Source: Micavibrio aeruginosavorus_D
GTDB taxonomy: Bacteria > Pseudomonadota > Alphaproteobacteria > Micavibrionales > Micavibrionaceae
DNA: 64,000 bases
Direction of reading: 5' to 3'
NCBI RefSeq assembly: GCF_051245535.1
Contig: NZ_CP195303.1
Coordinates: 434,001-498,000, forward strand
Position 1 is the first letter of the stretch; every line of letters starts with the position of its first letter. Below the pieces are notes generated by a model. It had not been told where the DNA came from and did not search any database. It saw only the letters and a program-made list of their open reading frames with translations. The position numbers and the translations under genes were made by a program. Shown piece after piece: positions 9,036 through 16,776 of the stretch.

Positions 9036-9851
9036 ATGACATCTGAATCTGCGATTAAAGCGTATTACGAACGGGCCGACCTTCTGGATTTGATTGACGC
9101 AGGTTTAAAAGAGGCGGGTGTGGACCCGTTACGCCCCGGGCCCGATGATTTATCCCCCTTCGATGAATTTCATATTGGCGGTAAACGTGCCACGGCGGAT
9201 TTTATCAACCGGCTGGGTTTTCACGCCGGCATGACCGTTCTGGATATCGGCAGTGGTCTGGGTGGTCCGGCGCGGTATGTCGCGCATGAAACCGGGGCCA
9301 ACGTGGTTGGGATTGATCTGTCCCCCGAATATTGCGCGGTGGCCACCGAATTATCCCGCCGCATGGGGATGGGGTCGCGGACGCAATTTCGCGTCGGCAA
9401 TGCCGAAGCGCTGGACTTTGCCGATGCCAGCTTCAACGGGGCCTATACCATCCATACCGGTATGAACATTCTGGACAAGACGGAATTGTACAAGGCCGTT
9501 CACGACCTGCTGAAGCCGGGGGCCATGTTTGGTGTTTATGATGTGCTGGCCGGGCCGGCGGGTAAACCTCCGGCGTTTCCGATGCCATGGGCGGGGACGG
9601 GCGAAACCAGCCATCTGGTCACGCCGCCGGATATGGAGATGATGCTGACCTTCTGTGGCTTCGAACTTGTGGCCAAGGTGGACCAGTCGGCACAGGCTCT
9701 GGCCTCATTCGAGGCGGCAGCCAAAATCGGTGATCGGCCCAGCCTGGCGCGGGTGATGGGCCCCGAATTCGCACAATCTTTGCAAAATCTGGCCGCATCC
9801 GTGAAAAACGGAGCCCTTGCCCCGTGGATTTTTGTCGCCCGCCGTGTATAA
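9036..9851 (+). CDS. Class I SAM-dependent methyltransferase
   Basis: 271 residues with a Rossmann methyltransferase core: motif I 'VLDIGSGLGGPARYVA', the acidic strand end 'NVVGIDLS', and 'LKPGAMFGVYDVL' for the post-IV strand. The N-terminal 'YYERADLLDLID' and 'FDEFHIGG' segment is family specific and resembles sarcosine/ubiquinone-type methyltransferases, but no substrate can be named. The ATG at 9036 follows GGGGA at a good distance. An open frame runs further upstream from 8805, but it lies opposite the thioesterase gene and is not convincing. Confidence 0.8.
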   Translation: MTSESAIKAYYERADLLDLIDAGLKEAGVDPLRPGPDDLSPFDEFHIGGKRATADFINRLGFHAGMTVLDIGSGLGGPARYVAHETGANVVGIDLSPEYCAVATELSRRMGMGSRTQFRVGNAEALDFADASFNGAYTIHTGMNILDKTELYKAVHDLLKPGAMFGVYDVLAGPAGKPPAFPMPWAGTGETSHLVTPPDMEMMLTFCGFELVAKVDQSAQALASFEAAAKIGDRPSLARVMGPEFAQSLQNLAASVKNGALAPWIFVARRV

Positions 9852-9855
9852 AGAC

Positions 9856-9872
9856 CCCTGTTAATAACAGGG
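9856..9872 (+). promoter_or_regulatory. Hairpin overlapping the ribosome binding site of the ABC-F gene
   Basis: Perfect 7-base stem CCCTGTT / AACAGGG with loop AAT, located 10 bases before the GTG start. The AGGG of the 3' arm is the best available Shine-Dalgarno sequence, so pairing would hide it. Regulation is inferred only from this geometry. Confidence 0.4.
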
Positions 9873-9881
9873 TACGGTATT

Positions 9882-11744
9882 GTGGTTGCACGACTTCTCT
9901 TAAGCGTTCAGGACGCCTGCGTCAGCTTTGGTGACAAAAAGCTGTTCGAAAATCTGTCCTTTAATATTACCGAGGGCGATAAAATCTGCCTGGTCGGGAA
10001 GAACGGTGCGGGCAAGACCACCCTGATGAATATCATCACGGGCACGCGTGATCTGGATGACGGCACGCGGTGGCAGTTGCAGGGCATGACCATCGGTTAT
10101 CTGCAACAAGACATTACCCCGACCAAGGGGCAGAGCGTTTACGACTTCGTCTTCTCTCAATTTTCGACCGAAGAACAAATCGAAGCAAATGCGTACAAGG
10201 TCGATATGGTTCTGCACCCGCTGGGCCTCGATCCGCTGGCGAAGATGGATAAATTATCCGGCGGTCAATTGCGCCGTGCCGCCATGGCCCGTGCGTTGGT
10301 CGAGGAACCGGATATTCTGCTGCTGGACGAACCCACCAACCACCTTGATCTGGATGTGATCGAATGGCTGGAGGGGATGGTGCGGGGCTATCACGGAGCG
10401 GTCGTGTGTATCAGCCACGACAAAGCCTTTCTGAATACCATTTCCGATAAAGTGTTCTGGCTGGATCGCGGGGCGCTAAAGGTCTGCCCCTTTGGCTTCA
10501 GCCGTTTTGATGAATGGTCCACCATGATCTTGGATCAGGAAGCCCGCACCCTGCACAACCGTGAAAAAGCGTTGTTACAGGAATTGGAATGGGCCAGCCG
10601 CGGTGTGAAGGCGCGGCGTAAGCGAAACCAACGGCGATTGGAGTTGGTCAAGAGCGAGCGCGATAAGTTCTTTCAGGATAAAGGTGAATTTTTGCGCATG
10701 ATGGCGAAAATCGAAATTTCGCCGATTGAAACGGAAGTTTCATCAAAAATCGTTGCGGAGTTCTTTAAGGTCAAAAAAGGTTTCAATGATGATGGGCGCG
10801 AAGTTCCCATTCTCGATCAATTTTCCCTGCGGATCATGCGTGGCGACCGGATTGGTATTTTGGGGCGTAACGGATCGGGGAAAACGACGTTCCTGCGGCT
10901 GTTGACCGGGGAACTGGAGCCCGATGCGGGCAAGGTCAAGATGTCGCGCGAAATTGAATTTTCTTATTTCGACCAAACGCGCCGTGATCTGGTGCCGGAA
11001 TGGTCGTTGTGGAAAACGTTGGCGCCGGATGGTGGTGATCATGTGAATGTGCGCGGCAAGGCGCGCCACGTTTGCGGTTATCTGAAAGATTTCATGTTCG
11101 ACCCGTCCATGGCATTGCAGCCCGTATCAACATTGTCGGGCGGGCAGAAAAACCGCCTGATGCTGGCCCGCGTTCTGGCTGACCCGAAAAGCTTCCTGAT
11201 CCTCGACGAACCCACCAACGATCTGGATATGGATACGTTGGATATGTTGGAAGAAACGCTGGCGGAATATCAGGGTACATTGATTATCGTCAGCCACGAC
11301 CGCGATTTTCTCGACCAAACCGTCACCAAAATTCTGGCGTTCGAGGGCGATGGGAAGATCGAAGGCTATATTGGTGGTTATTCCGATTATCTGGTCGCGC
11401 GCGCCGAGCGCAAGGCCCGTATGGGTGAGGGGGCGGAGGCCGCCAAGCGCGCGGATAAAAAAGAGAGTGGGACACCGCAAGCTGTAGAGGCGGAAGCCAC
11501 AGCCGCAAAAGCGCGCATGTCTTATAAGTTGCAATATGAACTCGACAACCTGCCCAAAAAAATCGCGGCGCTGGAGACGGAAATTGATGAGTTGCAGGAT
11601 CGCTTGGCGGACCCTGACCTCTATCAACGCGATCCCGGTGCATTTGAAAACATGTCGCGGCGATTGCCCTTGGCACAGGCGGATTTGGACCATGCGGAAA
11701 CGCGCTGGCTCGAGCTGGAGGCTATGAGAGCCGAATCGGTCTGA
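9882..11744 (+). CDS. uup: ABC-F family ATPase, Uup type
   Basis: 620-residue soluble protein with two ABC domains and no membrane region. Domain 1 has 'GKNGAGKTT', 'LSGGQLRRAAMARAL' and 'LLLDEPTNHLD'; domain 2 has 'GRNGSGKTT', 'LSGGQKNRLMLARVL' and 'LILDEPTNDLD'. A charged linker lies between them, and the C-terminal 75 residues form a coiled coil ('IAALETEIDELQDRL'), as in Uup, a ribosome- and branched-DNA-associated protein. The start is a GTG at 9882. No transport role is expected. Confidence 0.88.
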   Translation: MVARLLLSVQDACVSFGDKKLFENLSFNITEGDKICLVGKNGAGKTTLMNIITGTRDLDDGTRWQLQGMTIGYLQQDITPTKGQSVYDFVFSQFSTEEQIEANAYKVDMVLHPLGLDPLAKMDKLSGGQLRRAAMARALVEEPDILLLDEPTNHLDLDVIEWLEGMVRGYHGAVVCISHDKAFLNTISDKVFWLDRGALKVCPFGFSRFDEWSTMILDQEARTLHNREKALLQELEWASRGVKARRKRNQRRLELVKSERDKFFQDKGEFLRMMAKIEISPIETEVSSKIVAEFFKVKKGFNDDGREVPILDQFSLRIMRGDRIGILGRNGSGKTTFLRLLTGELEPDAGKVKMSREIEFSYFDQTRRDLVPEWSLWKTLAPDGGDHVNVRGKARHVCGYLKDFMFDPSMALQPVSTLSGGQKNRLMLARVLADPKSFLILDEPTNDLDMDTLDMLEETLAEYQGTLIIVSHDRDFLDQTVTKILAFEGDGKIEGYIGGYSDYLVARAERKARMGEGAEAAKRADKKESGTPQAVEAEATAAKARMSYKLQYELDNLPKKIAALETEIDELQDRLADPDLYQRDPGAFENMSRRLPLAQADLDHAETRWLELEAMRAESV

Positions 11745-12038
11745 TTCTCCCGAATCGCGCGAAAGCCTGATTCTACGGGGTTTGGAGCGCTTCGGTGGGG
11801 TGTGCATCTGGCGCGGGCCTTTAAAAACAAGGTGTTTTTGCCTGTTTTTGAGGGAAAAATGTGCAAAACAGCGTAAAGACAGGGTTTTCGTGCATTTTTT
11901 CTATCGACAAAAACCCCCAATCTGGCATTTATCAATGAAAGGTTTTCTGGTGTGATTCTGTTTTACGGGGCCGCGAACGGTCACGGGACAGGATGTGTCA
12001 GAAGCATATTTCAACAACGATGGAAGAGAGTCCGACAA
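11745..12038. other. Intergenic region upstream of the HU-like gene
   Basis: 294 bases without a convincing coding region. The second half is A/T rich and should carry the promoter of the HU-like gene. I see no clear -35/-10 pair, terminator or RNA gene. Confidence 0.5.
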
Positions 12039-12452
12039 ATGGCTGCTAAAACCGCTGCTAAAACCGCCGCTAAAGCTCCTGCTAAAGCCGCTGCCAAAGC
12101 TCCTGCTAAAGCCGCTGCAAAAGCACCTGCTGCTGCTGCCGCTAAAACCGCTACGGCGAAAACCACTGCTCCGACCGTAACGCTGAAACAAATCGGCGCT
12201 GAACTGGCCGAAAAGCATGAAATGACCAAGAAGCAAGTTAACTTGCTGATGGACGATCTGGTGGCCCTGCTGGTTAAAAACCTGAAAAAAGGCAACCGCG
12301 TTCGTATGGCTGGTCTGGGCATTCTGCAAGTTCGCAAACGCGCAGCTCGCATGGGTCGTAACCCGGCCACCGGCGAAACCATCAAAATCCCGGCGAAAAA
12401 GAAAATTGCTTTCCGCGCTGCTAAAGAACTGAAAGAAGCCGTAGGCAAATAA
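12039..12452 (+). CDS. HU-family DNA-binding protein with Lys/Ala-rich N-terminal tail
   Basis: 137 residues in two parts. Residues 2-44 contain almost only Ala, Lys, Pro and Thr, in loose repeats such as KAAAKAP, like the tails of histone H1-like bacterial proteins. Residues 45-137 are a complete HU/IHF fold ending in the signature 'RKRAARMGRNPATGETIKIPA' and a final helix. The HU arm sequence is normal, so it should bend or wrap DNA; the tail would add non-specific charge. The ATG at 12039 follows GGAAGAG; the frame is open upstream but lacks plausible coding sequence. A terminator follows. Confidence 0.88.
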   Translation: MAAKTAAKTAAKAPAKAAAKAPAKAAAKAPAAAAAKTATAKTTAPTVTLKQIGAELAEKHEMTKKQVNLLMDDLVALLVKNLKKGNRVRMAGLGILQVRKRAARMGRNPATGETIKIPAKKKIAFRAAKELKEAVGK

Positions 12453-12486
12453 TTTTTGAACTGGCTTTAAAGCTGGTTTGAATAGC

Positions 12487-12521
12487 AAAGCCCGTTCCGG
12501 ACATGTTCGGAACGGGCTTTT
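12487..12521 (+). terminator. Intrinsic terminator after the HU-like gene
   Basis: 13-base perfect stem AAAGCCCGTTCCG / CGGAACGGGCTTT with an 8-base loop and a short T run. Confidence 0.9.
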
Positions 12522-12644
12522 GTATGCGTGGATAAAGCGCTGAAAATAAACATTTTTATTTGTTTCTTTGGGCGTTTAAGGCTTTTATGGCCTACAGGCT
12601 TATAATTCTTATAGTGCATAACGTTTCATATTTTTGGTGTTTCC

Positions 12645-15600
12645 GTGCAGGGCCTTTTGAACACAGACATGTTGACGATTGGGCGCATATGCCTGCTGGC
12701 GCTGACCTATTATGTGGTCGGGCGCTTGGGTTTGTTGTTGGCCATTCCACCGGGTTACGCGACCGTGTTCTGGCCTGCATCCGGCATCGCATTGGCCGTG
12801 GTGTATCGTTACGGTTTTGCGATGGCGCCGGGGGTTTTTCTGGGCGCGGCCATTCTCAATCTCTCCATCTGGATTTCCCAAACACCGGATGAACAATTTG
12901 CCCGCTTGTTGACCAACTCATTGTCCATTGGATTCGGATCAATGTTGCAGGCGGCGGTTGGGGCGTTCATTCTTTACCGTGTTATTGGTGAACGCAGTCG
13001 CTTGGAGCAACTCAACCACATTGTAAAATTTGTTGCTTATGCCGGTGTTGTTGTTTGCTTGGTATCATCGACATGGTGCGTAGGGACGTTCTATCTTACG
13101 GGGACGGTGGCTCTCGAAAACATCCCGTTCGTATGGTGGACGTGGTATGCGGGCGACCTTCTGGGCATGGTTGTTTTTGCGCCTATTGTAACCTTGATGC
13201 TGGCACCGAACACGGAAATGCGACGCAAGGTTTTTGTGGCGGTGCCCATGGTGCTGCTCTTCACCATGGTGATGGTTTTCTTCGTGGGTGTTCGCAATTG
13301 GGACGATAGGCGTATCCAGGCGGAATTCAAGCATGATGCGCAACTCATGAAAACCGATCTGGAAACACAGATCCATGATTACATGCAAGAGCTTCAGGGG
13401 CTGCAAAGTCTGTTTGATGCATCCGATGCGGTGGATCGCCGGGAGTTCGAGGTTTTTACCCGCAATGCCTTTAAGCGAAACCCCGGCATTCTGGCCATGG
13501 ATTGGATGCCGCGGGTTCTTGATTCCGAGCGGGATGCGTTTGAAACATTACACCAACGGGAATATCCGGGATTCTTTATCAAAGCTCCGGTTGATTCCGG
13601 CGCGTGGGAGCGATCCCCTCGACGGGACGAATACTACCCCATTGAATTTATCGAGCCGGATTCATTCAACAGCTATATTGGCTACGACTTAAGCTCGAAT
13701 GAAGGGCGTTATGCGGCATTCGTTCGCGCCAGAGATAGCGGCGAGGCCGTTATCACGTCGCGCATTAAATTATTGCCGGATGAGGAGGCGGATCAGTATG
13801 GCTTCCTTTTGGTTCTTCCTGTTTATAAGCAAGGCGCGCTGACTTCAAACGTTGAACAAAGGCGGGATGCGCTTTTGGGCTTTGTTGCGGGTGGGTACAG
13901 ATTTTCTGACACTGTTGTGCCCGTATTTAATCCATGGAAAGCGCAAGGCATGGAAATCCATCTGGTTACAAAGGAATCAGATATTGAAGAAAGCCTCTAC
14001 ATTTCTTATGACTCGCGCGATTACGGCCCAACGGGACAAGATCGAATAGCTTATACAGAAGAAATGCAGCTTGATGTCTTTGGGAAACGTTGGGTTTTAA
14101 AGGTTTATAAGTCGCAGAATTACATTATGGCTCACGTGAATTGGGCCATCTGGATTGCATTGGCTGTGGGGGTTTTCTTTTCAGCGTTGTGCGGCATATT
14201 CCTGTTGTTCATCACCGGCTATGCGTCGGGTATTGAAAAAATTGTGACCCGGCGCACCGAGGAATTGCGTATGCAGCGCCAGTTCCTTGAGCTGGCCATG
14301 GCCGCAACACAGGATGGCGTATGGGATTGGGATGAAAACCAACGGACTTTGTGGTTATCCCCCCGATGGAAAGCGATGCTTGGTTATCGCGACGATGAAA
14401 TTGAAAATTCAATGAAGGGGGCCGAAAGCGTAATTCATCCGGAAGATTTGTATGAATGGCGCAAGCGTATGGCCGATTATATTACGGGCCGGACATCCGA
14501 ATTCGTGGGCATCTTCCGCTTCTTCCACAAAAGCGGCCATATTCAGTATGTTCTGAGCCGTGCCATCGCTGAACGGGACCCGACAGGGCGTGTGATCCGC
14601 ATTGTGGGGGCGCACACGGACGTAACAGAGATTGAACAGGCCAACCGCAACCTGAAAAAAGCGCGAGACGAAGCGGATAGCGCCAACCGTGCAAAAAGCG
14701 ATTTCCTGGCAAACATGAGCCACGAAATCCGTACGCCAATGAACGGTATCATTGGTATGACGCATTTGCTGCTGGAAACGAAGCTGGATTCACGCCAACG
14801 TCATTATGCGCAAACGGTGGGGCAATCGGCCGAGTCCTTGCTGCAGATCATCAACGACATTCTGGACTTCTCAAAAATCGAAGCGGGGAAAATGGAATTG
14901 GAAAATATTCCGTTCGATTTCCAGCTTCTGTGCGAAGACGTATCCGAAATGATGTTTGTGCGGACGCAGGAGAAGGGGATCGAGTTCCTGTTGTCATGGG
15001 ACCCGGATTGCCCGCAATTCATGTTCGGCGATCCGGTGCGTATACGCCAGATTTTGTTCAATCTGTGTGGCAATGCCATCAAATTCACGGACGAAGGGTA
15101 CGTGCTTGTGAAGGTTAAGCACCTGGGGACGCGCGATGGCCACACCGACCTGCGAATTTCCGTGGTTGATACCGGCATCGGTATTGCCAAGGAAAAGCAG
15201 GCTCTCGTCTTCAATAAATTTGACCAGGCCGATGGGTCAACAACGCGTCGTTATGGCGGTACAGGGCTTGGGCTGACGATCAGCAAGCAATTGGCCGAAT
15301 TGATGGGCGGGCATATTTCCCTGACCAGTGAACCGGGTGTGGGGTCGACTTTCTCGGTTCATCTGACCATGTCCGTTGCGCCACGTCCGAAATCCTATGC
15401 CCGCGCGCCCGAATTGGAAGATTTTGACGGAACGGGTATTCGTGCTCTGATTATTGATGACAACATAATGTCGTGCGAAATTTTCGACACATATTTGTCA
15501 TCTATCGGTATGGATGTGGAAACCGAAAACAACCCCTACAACGTTCTCGGTAAAATGGAGAAGGCGGTTGATGAGGGGCGGCCATATAGTTTCCTGATCG

Positions 15601-16721
15601 TCGATTACGCAATGCCCGGTATGGATGGCATTTCCCTGTGTTCGCTCATAGCCCAAAACAAGAAAATTCAGGGCGCCGTTGCGATTATGGCGACCTCACA
15701 ACCAGGCCGAACCGATGTTGAGCGGATGCAGCGGGCGGGGATTAAGGGGTATTTGAGCAAACCTGTTCGCCCGTCGGAACTCATATCCGTAATCGCAACA
15801 TTGTGGAAAGCCCAAAAGGCCGGCGAAGATATGGGGCTGGTGACCCGGTTCACATTGGATGAACAATGGGCGGGCCGTGTTCATGGGGCAGGGGACCTGT
15901 ATTTCAAAGACACCCGCATTCTGGTTGTTGAGGACAATCAGGTGAACCAGGAAGTCATGGTGGCGATGCTGGATCACTACGGCATTCGTTCCGCCGTTGT
16001 CGATAATGGGCGTGACGCCGTGCGGGTTATCCGCGAAGAAAGCTTTGATCTCGTCTTCATGGATTGCCAAATGCCAATTATGGACGGGTACGAAGCAACC
16101 CGGACCGTGCGCAAAGAAAAAGGCGGGCAGGATATCAAAATCATCGCCATGACCGCCAATGCGATGAAAGGCGATCGTGAAAAATGCATTGCCGCCGGTA
16201 TGGATGATTATTTGTCCAAGCCCGTGGTGGAAAAAGACCTTGATACCATTCTGGCGACATGGATTGCCGTTGAGAAAAGAATTCCACGTCAGGATGATGG
16301 GGATACGCATGGCGATGACGCTTCTGCGGTGTTGTCGGGTGCAGATGTCGGGGGTGGTATTCTGGATATGGAAGCCATCCGTAAATTGCAATTCATCAGC
16401 CGGGAAAAATTCCCGCAAATCGTGACCATGTTCCTGAACAATGCTGACCGCATTATCGGGGAAATTAAAACGGAAGTTGATGCCGCGATGGCGCATGCCG
16501 GGGGTGGGAATGGCCATTTTGATACCATCGCCCATCTGGCCCACTCCCTGAAATCCAGTGTCGGGCAGTTGGGGGCCATGGGTCTGTATGATCAAGTGGT
16601 CGAGATTGAGACGCTGGCCAAAGCCCGTAAGCGTGATGATCTGTTGGAACGCATGCCATCCGTCCAGAGCGGGTTTGGCGAAGTGCGCCAGGCTTTGGAA
16701 GAGTTGCTGGATAAAGCTTGA
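12645..16721 (+). CDS. Hybrid sensor histidine kinase: MASE1, CHASE, PAS, kinase, two receivers, HPt
   Basis: 1358-residue membrane phosphorelay protein. In order: MASE1-like integral membrane sensor (to about 210; 'GRLGLLLAIPPGYATVFWPASGIAL'-type opening), an extracytoplasmic CHASE domain (about 230-440), a membrane segment near 495-525, PAS with 'HPEDLYEW' (about 545-665), HisKA with phospho-acceptor His693 in 'NMSHEIRTPMNG', HATPase with 'GTGLGLTISKQL', receiver 1 with Asp987, receiver 2 with Asp1140 ('FMDCQMPIMDGYEA'), and HPt with His1300 ('AHSLKSSVGQLGA'). All phosphotransfer residues are intact. The start is uncertain: GTG 12645 or ATG 12669. No cognate regulator lies next to it; it is convergent with the VWA protein gene. 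Confidence 0.88.
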   Translation: MQGLLNTDMLTIGRICLLALTYYVVGRLGLLLAIPPGYATVFWPASGIALAVVYRYGFAMAPGVFLGAAILNLSIWISQTPDEQFARLLTNSLSIGFGSMLQAAVGAFILYRVIGERSRLEQLNHIVKFVAYAGVVVCLVSSTWCVGTFYLTGTVALENIPFVWWTWYAGDLLGMVVFAPIVTLMLAPNTEMRRKVFVAVPMVLLFTMVMVFFVGVRNWDDRRIQAEFKHDAQLMKTDLETQIHDYMQELQGLQSLFDASDAVDRREFEVFTRNAFKRNPGILAMDWMPRVLDSERDAFETLHQREYPGFFIKAPVDSGAWERSPRRDEYYPIEFIEPDSFNSYIGYDLSSNEGRYAAFVRARDSGEAVITSRIKLLPDEEADQYGFLLVLPVYKQGALTSNVEQRRDALLGFVAGGYRFSDTVVPVFNPWKAQGMEIHLVTKESDIEESLYISYDSRDYGPTGQDRIAYTEEMQLDVFGKRWVLKVYKSQNYIMAHVNWAIWIALAVGVFFSALCGIFLLFITGYASGIEKIVTRRTEELRMQRQFLELAMAATQDGVWDWDENQRTLWLSPRWKAMLGYRDDEIENSMKGAESVIHPEDLYEWRKRMADYITGRTSEFVGIFRFFHKSGHIQYVLSRAIAERDPTGRVIRIVGAHTDVTEIEQANRNLKKARDEADSANRAKSDFLANMSHEIRTPMNGIIGMTHLLLETKLDSRQRHYAQTVGQSAESLLQIINDILDFSKIEAGKMELENIPFDFQLLCEDVSEMMFVRTQEKGIEFLLSWDPDCPQFMFGDPVRIRQILFNLCGNAIKFTDEGYVLVKVKHLGTRDGHTDLRISVVDTGIGIAKEKQALVFNKFDQADGSTTRRYGGTGLGLTISKQLAELMGGHISLTSEPGVGSTFSVHLTMSVAPRPKSYARAPELEDFDGTGIRALIIDDNIMSCEIFDTYLSSIGMDVETENNPYNVLGKMEKAVDEGRPYSFLIVDYAMPGMDGISLCSLIAQNKKIQGAVAIMATSQPGRTDVERMQRAGIKGYLSKPVRPSELISVIATLWKAQKAGEDMGLVTRFTLDEQWAGRVHGAGDLYFKDTRILVVEDNQVNQEVMVAMLDHYGIRSAVVDNGRDAVRVIREESFDLVFMDCQMPIMDGYEATRTVRKEKGGQDIKIIAMTANAMKGDREKCIAAGMDDYLSKPVVEKDLDTILATWIAVEKRIPRQDDGDTHGDDASAVLSGADVGGGILDMEAIRKLQFISREKFPQIVTMFLNNADRIIGEIKTEVDAAMAHAGGGNGHFDTIAHLAHSLKSSVGQLGAMGLYDQVVEIETLAKARKRDDLLERMPSVQSGFGEVRQALEELLDKA

Positions 16722-16733
16722 TTGAACGCATAA

Positions 16734-16762
16734 AAAAAGCCCGGCTCATTGCCGGGCTTTTT
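16734..16762. terminator. Bidirectional intrinsic terminator
   Basis: Stem AAAAAGCCCGGC / GCCGGGCTTTTT with loop TCATT, between the convergent kinase and VWA genes. Confidence 0.92.
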
Positions 16763-16776
16763 GTAATTATGATCTC

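Noticed and set aside
12011..12448. 145-residue Ala-rich frame opposite the HU-like gene
   Set aside because: Complement of the Lys/Ala tail; HU signature, ribosome site and terminator all support the plus strand.
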